Of a stretch of 64,000 bases of DNA, positions 27,374-37,286 are shown piece by piece. The position numbers were made by a program, and so were the translations under genes. Positions within the stretch are counted from its first letter, which is position 1, and each line of letters begins with the position of its first letter. The notes below the pieces were generated by a model that saw only the letters and a list, made by a program, of their open reading frames with translations, did not search any database and was not told the DNA's origin. Location: NCBI GenBank assembly GCA_945860225.1, contig CAMAPT010000003.1, forward strand, positions 87,613-151,612, given 5' to 3'. Source of the stretch: Chitinophaga pinensis. GTDB lineage: Bacteria; Bacteroidota; Bacteroidia; B-17B0; Aurantibacillaceae.

Positions 27374-27790
27374 ATGGCAAGAATATTAGCAATAGACTAT
27401 GGAAGCAAACGTGTTGGACTAGCTGTTACTGACCCTCTGCAAATTATTGCATCTGGTCTGACAACTGTTCACAGTAAAGATTTGATTTCATACTTAGAAA
27501 ATTATCTAAAAAAAGAAAGTGTAGAATGTATTGTTGTTGGTGAACCAAAAACTCTTCAAAACGAAGCTTCAGATAGTGCTAGATATATAGAACCTTTTGT
27601 AACTCATTTAACCCGAAAATTTCCTCACATAAAAATTGCCCGCTTTGACGAACGTTTTACTACAAGTATGGCGCACCAAACCATGTTAATGGGAGGACTC
27701 AACAAAAAGGCTAGAGCCAACAAGGATACTGTTGACATGATAAGTGCCACAATTATCCTTCAGGATTATCTAACATTCATTGGCAAATAA
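27374..27790 (+). CDS. ruvX: Putative Holliday-junction resolvase / pre-16S rRNA nuclease YqgF (RuvX)
   Basis: An RNase H-fold protein of the YqgF family, implicated in 16S rRNA 5' processing and listed as a candidate Holliday-junction resolvase. At 138 residues it is of normal length. The family motifs are LAIDYGSKRVGLAVTDP (metal-binding Asp), VVGEPKTL, DERFTT and the terminal VDMISATIILQDYL. It sits alone between the diacylglycerol-kinase family gene and the convergent acyl-CoA dehydrogenase. A TATTTTTA box at 27362-27369 ends 4 bases before the ATG. Confidence 0.92.
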   Translation: MARILAIDYGSKRVGLAVTDPLQIIASGLTTVHSKDLISYLENYLKKESVECIVVGEPKTLQNEASDSARYIEPFVTHLTRKFPHIKIARFDERFTTSMAHQTMLMGGLNKKARANKDTVDMISATIILQDYLTFIGK

Positions 27791-27816
27791 TCAACCAAAA
27801 ACGCAGAAAAATTTAA

Positions 27817-28959
27817 TTAGTCCGCTAATAAAGCTCTTGAAATAACTATACGTTGTACTTCGCTAGTACCTTCGTAAATTTGTGTAATTTTTGCATCGCG
27901 CATCAAACGCTCAACATGATATTCCTTCACGTAACCATAACCGCCATGAATTTGAACGGCTTCGGTAGTAACCCACATCGCCGTTTCTGAAGCATACACT
28001 TTAGCCTGAGCACTTTCTTTATCACAATTCAAACCTCTGTCTTTTAACCAAGCGGCTCTGTAAATCAACAATCTAGCTACCTCAATTCGGGTCACCATAT
28101 CAGCTAACTTAAACTGAATGGCCTGATGTTGCGAAATGTATTTTCCAAATGCTTTTCTTTCTTTTGAATAAGCCAATGCTAATTCGTAAGCCCCTTGAGC
28201 AATACCCAAAGCCTGAGACGCTATACCTATACGACCGCCACCTAGAGTTTTCATAGCAAACTTAAATCCAAATCCTTCCTCTCCTATTCTATTTTCTTTT
28301 GGCACTTTTACGTCTGTAAACATCAGTGAATGGGTATCACTTCCTCTGATTCCCATTTTATTTTCTTTAGGACCTATTTCAAAGCCCGGCATACCACGCT
28401 CAACGATTAAACAGTTAATTCCTTTATGACCAGCTTCTACATTCGTTTGAGCCATAACCAAATAAACAGATGCTGATGAACCATTCGTAATCCAGTTTTT
28501 TGTACCATTCAGTAAATAATAATCTCCTTTATCAATAGCTGTGGTTCTTTGAGAAGTAGCATCACTTCCTGCTTCGGGCTCAGATAAACAAAAAGCCCCA
28601 ATTATTTCTCCCTTCGCCAAAGGAACTAAATATTTTTGTTTTTGCTCCTCTGTTCCAAAATGCTCTAAACCCCAACAAACCAATGAATTGTTCACACTCA
28701 TTACCACGCTACAAGAAGCATCAATTTTAGAGATTTCTTCAACAGCCAACACATAGGAAATAGCATCCATACCGCCACCTCCATATTTTGGATCAACCAT
28801 CATGCCCATAAAACCCAACTCACCTAATTTTTTCACTTGCTCAGCCGGAAATAACTGTTTTTCATCTCGTTCGATAACTCCCGGTTTACATTCATTCTGT
28901 GCGAAGTCCCTTGCGGCTGACTGAATCATCAATTGCTCTTCTGTTAGTTGAAATTGCAT
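27817..28959 (-). CDS. Acyl-CoA dehydrogenase
   Basis: FAD-dependent acyl-CoA dehydrogenase, probably of the short/branched-chain or butyryl-CoA type, for beta-oxidation or branched-chain amino acid breakdown. Visible landmarks are FCLSEPEAGSDA (FAD/CoA contact), the WITNGS segment, QALGIAQGAYELA, and the catalytic-Glu region YEGTSEVQRIVI near the C-terminus. I set the start at 28959 (MQFQLTEEQL), giving 380 residues. The upstream TTG at 28989 lies under a TATTTTTG -7 box and would be outside the transcript. IcmF elsewhere in the window is a possible metabolic partner. Confidence 0.93.
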   Translation of the reverse strand: MQFQLTEEQLMIQSAARDFAQNECKPGVIERDEKQLFPAEQVKKLGELGFMGMMVDPKYGGGGMDAISYVLAVEEISKIDASCSVVMSVNNSLVCWGLEHFGTEEQKQKYLVPLAKGEIIGAFCLSEPEAGSDATSQRTTAIDKGDYYLLNGTKNWITNGSSASVYLVMAQTNVEAGHKGINCLIVERGMPGFEIGPKENKMGIRGSDTHSLMFTDVKVPKENRIGEEGFGFKFAMKTLGGGRIGIASQALGIAQGAYELALAYSKERKAFGKYISQHQAIQFKLADMVTRIEVARLLIYRAAWLKDRGLNCDKESAQAKVYASETAMWVTTEAVQIHGGYGYVKEYHVERLMRDAKITQIYEGTSEVQRIVISRALLAD

Positions 28960-28986
28960 GGTATGTGTTTTTATATGTAAGTATTG

Positions 28987-28994
28987 CAAAAATA
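28987..28994 (-). promoter_or_regulatory. Putative -7 element of the acyl-CoA dehydrogenase gene
   Basis: The minus strand reads TATTTTTG, a perfect TAnnTTTG match, 27 bases before the ATG at 28959. No clear TTTG was found at the expected -33 spacing. It helps decide the start codon because it overlaps the alternative TTG start at 28989. Confidence 0.45.
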
Positions 28995-29094
28995 CGAGAT
29001 TTACAAAACGAATGGTATGATATGCCTATTTTTTTTAAAATTTAAGCATTTCTTATCACCAATCAAATTAATTATGAAAAGCGATGTGAAATAA

Positions 29095-29123
29095 AAAAGC
29101 CCTTTACAAACGAAAGGGCTTTT
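29095..29123 (-). terminator. Rho-independent terminator after the HU gene
   Basis: An 11-bp stem (29095-29105 with 29113-29123, core AAAGCCC/GGGCTTT) with a 7-base loop. It lies 24 bases past the HU stop on the minus strand and is followed there by a T-rich tract. It separates HU from the acyl-CoA dehydrogenase. Confidence 0.8.
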
Positions 29124-29146
29124 ACAATCCATATTAAAACTGCTGA

Positions 29147-29470
29147 TTATTTTTTAGCAGTAGCTTTAGGAGCTGCAGCTTTAGTAGCAGTAGCACCTTT
29201 GTTAACGCTAGTTGATAAATCAGTTCCAGCTTTAAATTTAACTACTTTTTTAGCAGCTATTTTAATTTCTTTTCCTGTTTGAGGATTACGACCAGTACGA
29301 GCAGCACGTTTAGTTACTGAAAAAGAACCAAAACCTACTAATGAAATTCTGTCGCCTTTTTTCAATGCTTTTCCAACTGCTTCGATAGTTGAATCTAATG
29401 CACGACCTGCATCAGCTTTAGTTAATTTTGCACCATTTGCAATTGCTTCAATTAATTCTGCTTTGTTCAT
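29147..29470 (-). CDS. HU-family nucleoid protein with Ala/Lys tail
   Basis: A small DNA-bending protein of the HU/IHF family. Residues 1-90 show the family pattern ([11 protein letters not shown]..., [12 protein letters not shown] on the DNA-embracing arm, VVKFKAG). A 15-20 residue low-complexity tail rich in Ala, Thr and Lys follows, bringing it to 107 residues compared with about 90 for standard HU. Such tails are seen in other Bacteroidota HU proteins and probably add non-specific DNA contacts. The gene has its own promoter and terminator and is therefore monocistronic. Confidence 0.95.
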   Translation of the reverse strand: MNKAELIEAIANGAKLTKADAGRALDSTIEAVGKALKKGDRISLVGFGSFSVTKRAARTGRNPQTGKEIKIAAKKVVKFKAGTDLSTSVNKGATATKAAAPKATAKK

Positions 29471-29514
29471 TTTTTGAGTGTTTAAGAGTTTAACAATTTT
29501 CGTGTTTATAAATA

Positions 29515-29545
29515 CAAATGTATGCTCATATCCTTATTTGTCAAG
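29515..29545 (-). promoter_or_regulatory. Promoter of the HU gene
   Basis: The minus strand reads CTTG (29545-29542), a 19-base spacer, then TACATTTG (29522-29515). This is a full -7 match with a one-mismatch -33 box. The predicted leader is about 40 bases before the ATG at 29470. Confidence 0.6.
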
Positions 29546-29699
29546 TGTTTCAAAGACAAAACCCTTTCTTTTGTTAATAAATAGGCGCTTTGTTAATAAA
29601 TACATTCGAAACACCCATATAATAGGCTCTTTCAAGTAAATGAATTAATCAGAAACTATATATAATTCAGATTATAGGCATTAAATTATGGGTAAAGAT

Positions 29700-30644
29700 T
29701 TATGAATAGAAACGAAAATTTGCTTCAATATTAAAACCTCTTAAAAATTCTTCTGTTGACATCCGTTTTTTTCCTGCCATTTGTAATTCCTTGATATGAA
29801 TAAATCCATTGAGACAAGCCACTTTTAAAAACGATTTACCATCGGTTTTAACATCTCCCGAGTGATGCTCATGAATAGTTTCTTCGGTTTCAGATCTAAA
29901 AATTTTCAATCCCATAAGTTGACCATGTTTATCTTTAAATTCTGTGTAGGCAGTTGGATAAGGTGATAAACCACGAACTAAATTATGAATTTTTAATACA
30001 TCATTAGTCCAATTTATTTTGCATGTTTCCTTAAATAATTTAGGAGCGTGAATGGAGAGTGCATCATCCTGCGGCTTTAATTCATAGTCACCACTTTCAA
30101 TTGCCTTCACCGTTTTTAAAATTAAGTTGGCTCCTATTTCCATTAAAGCATCGTGTAATTCTCCTGCTGTAGTTGCTGGGGCAATGGGAGTTTTTTGTTG
30201 AAACAACATATTTCCGGTATCAATTTCATGTTTCAATTTAAAAGTAGTTACACCACTTTCTAGTTCTCCATTAATCACTGCCCAATTAATAGGCGCAGCT
30301 CCCCTATATTTGGGTAATAAAGATCCGTGTAAATTAAATGTTCCTAATGGAGGCATATTCCAAACTACCTCTGGCAACATTCTAAATGCAACCACAATCT
30401 GAAGATCGGCTTGTAATGTTTTTAATTCATTTATAAAAGATTCTTCCTTTAATTTTTCGGGTTGCAATACTTTTAATCCTTTTTCTAAAGCATATTTTTT
30501 TACAGCCGATTGTTGTAATTGCTGACCACGACCTGCCGGTTTATCGGGTACGGTAACTACCGCTACAACCTCGTAATTGTTTTGAACTAAAATATCCAAA
30601 CTTGCAACTGCAAATTCGGGCGTTCCCATAAATACAATTTTCAT
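29700..30644 (-). CDS. fmt: Methionyl-tRNA formyltransferase
   Basis: Formylates initiator Met-tRNA using 10-formyltetrahydrofolate. The 314-residue protein has the formyltransferase fold with the catalytic signature HGSLLPKYRGAAPINW (Asn-His-Asp set: NLHGS and HEIDTG). The start MKIVFMGTPEFAVASL and the loop DKPAGRGQQLQ are typical of Fmt. The C-terminal tRNA-binding domain is present, so the protein is complete. It is divergent from the SLC13 transporter, across a 187-base gap that should hold both promoters. Confidence 0.96.
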   Translation of the reverse strand: MKIVFMGTPEFAVASLDILVQNNYEVVAVVTVPDKPAGRGQQLQQSAVKKYALEKGLKVLQPEKLKEESFINELKTLQADLQIVVAFRMLPEVVWNMPPLGTFNLHGSLLPKYRGAAPINWAVINGELESGVTTFKLKHEIDTGNMLFQQKTPIAPATTAGELHDALMEIGANLILKTVKAIESGDYELKPQDDALSIHAPKLFKETCKINWTNDVLKIHNLVRGLSPYPTAYTEFKDKHGQLMGLKIFRSETEETIHEHHSGDVKTDGKSFLKVACLNGFIHIKELQMAGKKRMSTEEFLRGFNIEANFRFYS

Positions 30645-30811
30645 GCTACTTATTTAATAGATGTTATCAATATTGGTCTGATTGAAGATAATCAGTGATT
30701 ATAAATTACCGCTAAAAGTACATAGAAAGATGATAAGAAGAACATACCTCTTCTTTTTTTATAGCACCTCAAACGACTTCTAATATTGCCTCCATTGAAC
30801 TGTTTAAATGT

Positions 30812-30819
30812 TAAATTTG
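30812..30819 (+). promoter_or_regulatory. Putative -7 element of the SLC13 transporter gene
   Basis: TAAATTTG, a full TAnnTTTG match, ending 12 bases before the ATG at 30832, so the leader would be very short. An ATTG lies 23 bases upstream, slightly farther than the usual 19-21, so only the -7 box is reported. Confidence 0.4.
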
Positions 30820-30831
30820 TGATAGTTAGCC

Positions 30832-32301
30832 ATGAAACACTTTATTTCAAAATATGTCTTTATTATTTTAGGGCCACTTGCTGCCGGCTTGATTTGGTTA
30901 TTTACAGATTTAGATTCGACAAATCCGCGAGTAACGCTTATGGCAGGTTTAGCTATTTGGATGAGTGTGTGGTGGTTTACCGAAGCCGTGCATTTAGCAG
31001 TTACAGCACTTATCCCTTTTTTGCTAATGCCAATATTAGGAATAGCCGACACTAAATCAGTAGCCCAACAATATACCGACAGTATCATCTTTTTATTTAT
31101 TGGTGGGTTTATGTTGGCATTTGCCATCGAAAAATGGCATCTACACAAACGCATAGCTATTAGAATACTATCGGTGGTTGGCACTAAACCGCATCATATT
31201 TTATTAGGAGTTATGTTATCGGCCTACATCATTAGCAATTGGATTTCGAATACTGCTACTACCATGATGTTATTTGGTGCTGTTATGGCTTTAATCAATG
31301 AAACGGATGAATTTATTCTTGGAGAAAAAAGTAAAGGACGATTTGCCGCCGCCATTCTTCTCGGTCTTGCCTTTGCAGCAACCATTGGCGGAATGGCCAC
31401 TCCGGTGGGAACGCCCCCTAATATGTACTTTTTTAAGGCTTACAAAGAAGCTTTCCCCAACTTAAATGATTTAAACTTTCTTAAATGGGCTTCAATTGGT
31501 TTTCCTTTATCTGGTTTATTTTTATTTTCTACGTTTTTGGTACTGCGTTTTTATTACTTACAAAAAAAAGTAACTATTACCCAATTAGACAAACATCATT
31601 TCAAGAATACCTATACCCGTTTAGGGAAATGGACTTATGAAGAAAAATGGATAGCGTTGATTTTTATAAGTTGCATGTTACTTTGGTTTACCCGATCAGA
31701 CATCGTGTTTGAATCGTTTACCTTTAAAGGATGGAACCACCTATTCGCCAATCCTAAATTAGTCGATGATGCCTCTGTTGCTATTTTAGCGGCTCTTCTA
31801 TTATTTCTCATACCAAGTAAACAACATCAAGGCGAAGCTTTATTAGAATGGGATGATGCAAAAAAAATACGTTACGATATTATCCTCATGTTTGGAAGTG
31901 GCTTTGCCTTGGCTTATGGGTTTGATGTTTCTGGTTTAAGTGATTGGCTGGCTCAATGCTTAAAATCATTAAAAGGCATACACATCATTTTTATAATTTC
32001 AGGAATTTGTTTAATTGTAACCATTATTAGCGAATTTGCGTCTAATATTGCTAGTATTCAATTAGCTATTCCTGTCATGATTGCCTTGCAAAAAGACTTA
32101 AATTTACCCCCGCTGCTGTTGATGATTCCTGCAACATTTGCAGCGTCATTAGGTTTCATGTTACCTGTAGCTACTGCTGCCAACACCATCGTTTTTGGCA
32201 CGAAAAGAATTGATATGAAAGATATGTTTAAAGTAGGTTTAATACTAGATGTCATTGGCATCGTATTAATAACCATTTTTTGCTATTTGTACCTGAGTTA
32301 A
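30832..32301 (+). CDS. SLC13 (DASS) family anion/dicarboxylate transporter
   Basis: A sodium-coupled inner-membrane transporter of the divalent anion:Na+ symporter family, 489 residues with about a dozen hydrophobic spans. The two inverted-repeat SNT-type motifs are SNWISNTATT (about residue 131) and SEFASNIASIQ (about 400). Each is paired with a substrate/Na+ loop (TIGGMATPVGTPPN and the MLPVATAANTIVFG region). Substrates in the family include succinate, citrate and sulphate; which applies here cannot be told. It is a single gene, convergent with dtd. Confidence 0.9.
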   Translation: MKHFISKYVFIILGPLAAGLIWLFTDLDSTNPRVTLMAGLAIWMSVWWFTEAVHLAVTALIPFLLMPILGIADTKSVAQQYTDSIIFLFIGGFMLAFAIEKWHLHKRIAIRILSVVGTKPHHILLGVMLSAYIISNWISNTATTMMLFGAVMALINETDEFILGEKSKGRFAAAILLGLAFAATIGGMATPVGTPPNMYFFKAYKEAFPNLNDLNFLKWASIGFPLSGLFLFSTFLVLRFYYLQKKVTITQLDKHHFKNTYTRLGKWTYEEKWIALIFISCMLLWFTRSDIVFESFTFKGWNHLFANPKLVDDASVAILAALLLFLIPSKQHQGEALLEWDDAKKIRYDIILMFGSGFALAYGFDVSGLSDWLAQCLKSLKGIHIIFIISGICLIVTIISEFASNIASIQLAIPVMIALQKDLNLPPLLLMIPATFAASLGFMLPVATAANTIVFGTKRIDMKDMFKVGLILDVIGIVLITIFCYLYLS

Positions 32302-32339
32302 ATACAGAAAAACACATATCAATAAACAAAAAATACCTT

Positions 32340-32792
32340 TTACTCCCTGTTTTTACTGTCTATTAAAATTGTAACTGGGCCATCATTTATTAAGCTGACT
32401 TTCATATCAGCTCCAAACTGACCGGTTTTAATGGGTTTTCCAAGAAGGTGAGTTAACAAAGCTATACAATGTTCATACAAAGGAATCGCTAGTTCAGGTC
32501 TTGCTGCTTTAGTAAATGAGGGGCGATTTCCTTTTTTGGTTGAAGCAAACAATGTAAATTGAGAGACTAATAACACCTCTCCATTAGTATCTGTGAGAGA
32601 CAAATTCATCTTACTAGCCTCATCACTAAAAATTCTCAAAGAAATCATTTTACGACACAGCCATTCAACATCTTCTCGGGTATCTGCTTCTTCAATACCA
32701 ACCAATACCAAACAACCATGTTTTATTTCAGAATCAACCGTATTATCAATTTTAACAGACGCTTCCGAAACTCGTTGGATTACAAAACGCAT
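32340..32792 (-). CDS. dtd: D-aminoacyl-tRNA deacylase
   Basis: Removes D-amino acids (and glycine) mischarged on tRNA. At 150 residues it is the standard length. It has the two DTD signatures: SQFTLFA with its following KGNRPSF segment, and the C-terminal NDGPVT, with the Gly-Pro pair that inserts into the active site. The ATG directly abuts the dsbD stop (32793) without any gap, so it is the second gene of a dsbD-dtd unit. Confidence 0.95.
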   Translation of the reverse strand: MRFVIQRVSEASVKIDNTVDSEIKHGCLVLVGIEEADTREDVEWLCRKMISLRIFSDEASKMNLSLTDTNGEVLLVSQFTLFASTKKGNRPSFTKAARPELAIPLYEHCIALLTHLLGKPIKTGQFGADMKVSLINDGPVTILIDSKNRE

Positions 32793-34916
32793 TTAATCGT
32801 GTTTTTTGAAGTGTTTAATCCCTTCATCTAACCATTTAATGTACTCAGATATACTAGGATTATATCCTCTGATTGGTGCCAATACTTGCTCATTGCCGTC
32901 GACCATCACATACAAAGGTTGTGTGCTTTGACCGTATAATTTTTCCTGCATGTATTTGAATTTATCACCAATATCTGTAATCTGCCTAGTTTTTCCATAC
33001 CACTCTACAGTCATAAATTCTTTTGGATCTAACGACCTTTTATCATCCACATATAACGACACTAAAACCACTTCATCATTTAATCGTTTGGTCACTTCTA
33101 TATCCGGCCAAACATAATCTTCCGTTTTACGGCAATTGGCACATGCATGCCCCGTAAAATCAATGAGTAAAGGCTTACCTACTTTTTTTGAATATGCCAA
33201 AGCATGTTCATAATCATTTTTAAAATGAACAATACCATTTTTATTAACCTCCATAAATTGACTGTATTCAGTATCTTGAGAAATAGAATTGGAAGGATGT
33301 GCAGATATATGAGAACCTCCGAAGCCATGTGGCGATTCAGAATACTCTAATGGAGGTAATATTCCTGAAAATAATTTTAGGGGTGCACCCCACATACCAG
33401 GAATCAAATACATAGTGATGAAAAATGAAATAATAGCCACAAAAAGCCTTCCAACGGAAATGTGTTTCAAATCACTATCATGAGACGTTTTGAATAAACC
33501 AATTAAATACATTGATAATAAGGCAAAAATGACAATCCATAAGCCTATGAATACTTCTCGTGTTAAAATTCCTGCCTGTACTACCAAATCGGCATTAGAG
33601 GCGAATTTTAAAGCAAGGGCCAATTCTAAAAATCCTAACGTAACCTTTACCGCATTTAACCAACCACCCGACTGAGGTAAGGAATTTAACCAACCCGGGA
33701 ATGCAGCAAACAACCCAAACGGCAAAGCTAAAGCCAATGAAAACCCAAACATTCCCCAAAAAGGACCAGAAACATTGCCGGTTGAAGACGCTTCGACTAA
33801 TAAAGTTCCTATGATTGGGCCTGTGCAAGAAAATGATACCAAAGCTAAAGTGAATGCCATAAAGAATATACCCACATATCCACCTTTATCAGATTTAGCA
33901 TCCATTTTATTAACAAAACTACTCGGCAACGTTATTTCGAATGCTCCTAAAAATGACATAGCAAATACCAATAATAATACAAAAAATGCCAAATTGAACC
34001 ACACGTTAGTAGATAAACTATGTAATGCGCCGGCTCCAAAAATTAACGTCACACCTAAACCTAAACTCACATATAAAATAATAATTGATACCGCATACAA
34101 CAAGGCATTTTTGATACCTTCAGATTTTGTTTTACTTTGTTTGGTAAAGAAACTCACATTCATTGGTATCATCGGAAATACACATGGAGTTAGTAAAGCC
34201 GCTAATCCACCGATAAATCCGGCAATAAAAATACCCCACCATGATTTACTACTTTGAACAGGGGATAATTTTTCATGGCTTTTCAACACATTCACAGGCT
34301 CATGATTTGAATATTCAGCGCTAACGCTATCTGATTGTTTAGTGCTTTCTGATATATGACTTGTAGGAAGAATTGTTTGAGAATTTGAATTAATGGCTAT
34401 AGTCGATTTAGATAAATCTTCTTTCGTTAATAAAGCTTTTTCAGCATTCGTGCAATTGGGTGAACCTTCCAACGGAAATTCGAAATTTTCAGATGGTGGA
34501 AAAATACATTTTTCTTCCGTACAAGCCTGATATTCATAGGTTCCCCTGATACTGATTTTTTTATTGGTTTTTAATTTAATCCGTTGGGTAAATGTGGCTG
34601 CGTGCTCAAAATAATTCACAGTCATGTCAAACACCTTATCAAAGGCTTGCAACGGTTTACTTTCTTTTATATTACCAACCAATTCATAATCGTTAGATTT
34701 AATAAAATTAAAAGCGGTGGGATTAGGGCCATCTTTAGCTGGGGCTAAAGAATACATGTGCCAAGTATCATCGATGGATACATTGAACTGCAAATCATAT
34801 TCACAATCTGCTATTTTTTTGACAGAAAATCTAAAATGAACCGGGATTTCTTGTGCAACTAAACTGAAGACTACTCCAAAAAGACATAAAATATTAAACA
34901 ACAATTTCTTTAACAT
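32793..34916 (-). CDS. dsbD: Thiol:disulfide interchange protein DsbD
   Basis: Passes electrons from cytosolic thioredoxin across the inner membrane to periplasmic thiols. It has a signal peptide (about 1-21), an N-terminal Ig-like nDsbD domain with its Cys pair (CTEEKC, about 128-133), and a central eight-span DsbD domain (from about residue 225). The central domain carries the membrane Cys residues in TPCVFPMIP and SCTGPI. The C-terminal thioredoxin-like domain has the active site ACANC near residue 590. The 707-residue length and all three domains match full-length DsbD. It is co-directional with dtd. Confidence 0.93.
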   Translation of the reverse strand: MLKKLLFNILCLFGVVFSLVAQEIPVHFRFSVKKIADCEYDLQFNVSIDDTWHMYSLAPAKDGPNPTAFNFIKSNDYELVGNIKESKPLQAFDKVFDMTVNYFEHAATFTQRIKLKTNKKISIRGTYEYQACTEEKCIFPPSENFEFPLEGSPNCTNAEKALLTKEDLSKSTIAINSNSQTILPTSHISESTKQSDSVSAEYSNHEPVNVLKSHEKLSPVQSSKSWWGIFIAGFIGGLAALLTPCVFPMIPMNVSFFTKQSKTKSEGIKNALLYAVSIIILYVSLGLGVTLIFGAGALHSLSTNVWFNLAFFVLLLVFAMSFLGAFEITLPSSFVNKMDAKSDKGGYVGIFFMAFTLALVSFSCTGPIIGTLLVEASSTGNVSGPFWGMFGFSLALALPFGLFAAFPGWLNSLPQSGGWLNAVKVTLGFLELALALKFASNADLVVQAGILTREVFIGLWIVIFALLSMYLIGLFKTSHDSDLKHISVGRLFVAIISFFITMYLIPGMWGAPLKLFSGILPPLEYSESPHGFGGSHISAHPSNSISQDTEYSQFMEVNKNGIVHFKNDYEHALAYSKKVGKPLLIDFTGHACANCRKTEDYVWPDIEVTKRLNDEVVLVSLYVDDKRSLDPKEFMTVEWYGKTRQITDIGDKFKYMQEKLYGQSTQPLYVMVDGNEQVLAPIRGYNPSISEYIKWLDEGIKHFKKHD

Positions 34917-35041
34917 AGGCTATTTCAATAAGACAAATAAGTTTTATTAACTAAAATTTAAATATATAAGATTAACTGTAAATCTGACATATCTGCCAAA
35001 AGTGTTATATCATCTTGATTTTCCTTCAAAAATAGACAAAA

Positions 35042-35076
35042 AAAATGAGCGATTCTTTGAAGGAATCGCTCATTTT
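35042..35076 (-). terminator. Strong rho-independent terminator after the type A cargo gene
   Basis: A perfect 14-bp stem (35042-35055 with 35063-35076, AAAATGAGCGATTC and its complement) around a 7-base loop. On the minus strand it is followed by a run of eight T. It lies 41 bases past the stop of the gene at 35118-37172 and isolates it from dsbD. Confidence 0.88.
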
Positions 35077-35117
35077 AACTTAATTTATTTATAATTAATC
35101 AAATATCTAAGGATAGA

Positions 35118-37172
35118 TTATTTGTCAATGACTAATTTTTTAGTGATAGCTTTTTCATTTCCTGCTTTCACAGAGTAGAAATACATACCTGCACTTAAAT
35201 GGCTCAAATCTACATCTATTTTATTTAAACCTGAATTTCCATTCACACTAAGCGTATTAACAACTTGGCCTACACTATTCATAATAGTTACGTTTACTTT
35301 TGCTGTTTCATTCATTACCACTTCAACTGTACCATTGTTTGAAGCCGGATTTGGATAAAACCCTAAACCACGAACATTATTCGAATTTTCTTTAATGGAA
35401 GTCACAGAATTAGCACCGACTGTTGGTACTGTAAATTCAGAAACACTAAACTGATTGTCATTGATATAATAATAGCTAACGGCAGCATCTCCGTTATATG
35501 GAGCTGCATTATTATTACTTCTTGTTACAGATGCAGGAATAATGAAAGTAGAAGGGTCTGGTTTAATAGCTTTATCAGCTGCGTAAAAAAAGTAAGCATT
35601 ATACTCAATTTCCGATTTACCTAGTGTCATGTTTTTAGTTTCAGTCAATTTATCATTGGCCACATCATAGCCTTTCATAAAAATATTAGGTATAGAACTT
35701 TCTAAATTAGTAACAAGAGTTGGATCACTATCTGCCCAGCTGTAAAAGATATGGCCGCCATCCGTTGTTCTGCTAATTTGGAAACGGGCTGCGGAACCAT
35801 ATTTACTTCCAGTAGCTGTAACCCAATTAGATGTGCTGGTAGACGCGGTAGTTACAGGTTTGCATTTCATAGAGTCTAACACGATTGCAGACCAACCAGA
35901 AGCTGTGGTATTAAAATCTACAATGTAATTAAAAGAAGTTGTATAATTCGGCGTGTAAGAATAATTTAGACTATCTATGTGATCATTGTAACCAGACCTC
36001 ATCGTGCAAATCAAATGCATATTACCATTTTTATCAACAGTTGCTGAAGCGCCTTCAGATGGATATACAAATGGTTTTAATACCACATTAGCTGTTCTTC
36101 TTGCAGGATACAAACGATTATTTAAAGCCGGAATTGAAGAAAAATCAAATAATGCCCCATGACGATTCCAAGTGGTTCCTCCATCAGTAGTTTTATAACA
36201 CATAGGTTGAAAACAGTTAGCAGAAGTCTCAGGTAAAGCATCTGCATCTACACCAAAAAATGTTAAATAGCCAATTTGACCATTTTCACTCCAAGTCATT
36301 GTGTAACCTCCGTCATAAATACCTTGTACAGAATTACCACCCGCATCTTTGGTTGTGTACTTTTTGAAATTAGGTTTGATAGAATCTAATTTCCAATCGA
36401 AAGAACCTGCACCAAGATGTGTACCGGTATTTAACATAACTCCTCTCCATTTAGTGTCATCTGCCATAATATCTTCCAACAAATCTCCAGTTACATGAAT
36501 TTTCCCGTCGTTTGTTACCTGATAACTACCATTGACCCATGTTTGTTTGCGTTGATTTGATGCTAAGTTATTATTGTCAGCCCAAATAACATTTCCATTA
36601 TCGTTAGTACCAGGAAAAGACAGTTGCTTAGCTCCAAAATAACTTCCAACCCAAGCTGAACCATTTAAAATACCCGGCCCTGAAACTACCGCAAAAGCGT
36701 TAGCCGGATCTGTATTTCCACTTGGATTGTACATCGCACCAGTAGGGTAACGACCTACATTTGTTGCGCCTGAAGATACAACTGTGGAATCCCAAGTAGC
36801 GCCATTGTCTTTAGAATACGCATAGCAAATCGTACCAGAGTTCCCACCAGTTACTCCTGTCCAACCCGAACTTTTTCTCATAACCATCCCAACTGTATTA
36901 ATTTCTTCCAAATATTTAAGTGCACGAGTATTATGGTCAGTTACACTTAATAAATTTGGCGAACCACCAATTCTTGGATAAACCCCAAGGCTCATTTTCG
37001 CAGAAGACTGAGATTTAGCATTTACATCATACGTTATTGGGGATTCCATGTAGGTATGAGGAAACACTTTTTCAACTTTTGAGATTTCTGGATTAACCAA
37101 AACTCTGCTGTTTTGCCCATTTAAGCCAATAGTAGCTAATGAAGCAAACGATAGAAGTAGTCGTTTTTTCAT
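35118..37172 (-). CDS. Secreted Asp-box (BNR-like) protein with type A T9SS sorting domain
   Basis: A 684-residue exported protein. It has a signal peptide (about 1-19) and then a propeller-like body. Asp-box-like motifs in the body (SKDNGATW, TTDGGTTW, TTDGGHIF) are reminiscent of sialidase or glycosidase propellers, but without a recognisable catalytic set. The end is a type A T9SS C-terminal domain (LGFYPNPASNNG to KKLVIDK, about 608-684). T9SS would export it and the PorU sortase would cleave the CTD. Its own promoter and a strong terminator make it monocistronic. The enzymatic role is unknown. Confidence 0.82.
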   Translation of the reverse strand: MKKRLLLSFASLATIGLNGQNSRVLVNPEISKVEKVFPHTYMESPITYDVNAKSQSSAKMSLGVYPRIGGSPNLLSVTDHNTRALKYLEEINTVGMVMRKSSGWTGVTGGNSGTICYAYSKDNGATWDSTVVSSGATNVGRYPTGAMYNPSGNTDPANAFAVVSGPGILNGSAWVGSYFGAKQLSFPGTNDNGNVIWADNNNLASNQRKQTWVNGSYQVTNDGKIHVTGDLLEDIMADDTKWRGVMLNTGTHLGAGSFDWKLDSIKPNFKKYTTKDAGGNSVQGIYDGGYTMTWSENGQIGYLTFFGVDADALPETSANCFQPMCYKTTDGGTTWNRHGALFDFSSIPALNNRLYPARRTANVVLKPFVYPSEGASATVDKNGNMHLICTMRSGYNDHIDSLNYSYTPNYTTSFNYIVDFNTTASGWSAIVLDSMKCKPVTTASTSTSNWVTATGSKYGSAARFQISRTTDGGHIFYSWADSDPTLVTNLESSIPNIFMKGYDVANDKLTETKNMTLGKSEIEYNAYFFYAADKAIKPDPSTFIIPASVTRSNNNAAPYNGDAAVSYYYINDNQFSVSEFTVPTVGANSVTSIKENSNNVRGLGFYPNPASNNGTVEVVMNETAKVNVTIMNSVGQVVNTLSVNGNSGLNKIDVDLSHLSAGMYFYSVKAGNEKAITKKLVIDK

Positions 37173-37207
37173 AATTTTATAATTTTAAGTTAAACAATGC
37201 TTTACAT

Positions 37208-37239
37208 CAAATTTAATAATCTTTAACAAGATTATCAAT
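37208..37239 (-). promoter_or_regulatory. Promoter of the type A cargo gene
   Basis: The minus strand reads ATTG (37239-37236), a 20-base spacer, then TAAATTTG (37215-37208). This is a full -7 box with a near-consensus -33 box. The leader to the ATG at 37172 is about 30 bases. Confidence 0.6.
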
Positions 37240-37286
37240 ATTTACGCTGAATTTATTGTTAAATCTCGTTGTATTTTTAATTCAAA

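Noticed and set aside
33775..34257. 160-codon open frame opposite dsbD
   Set aside because: It lies antisense within the well-supported dsbD membrane domain and its Lys/Asn/Pro-rich translation resembles no family; a shadow frame.
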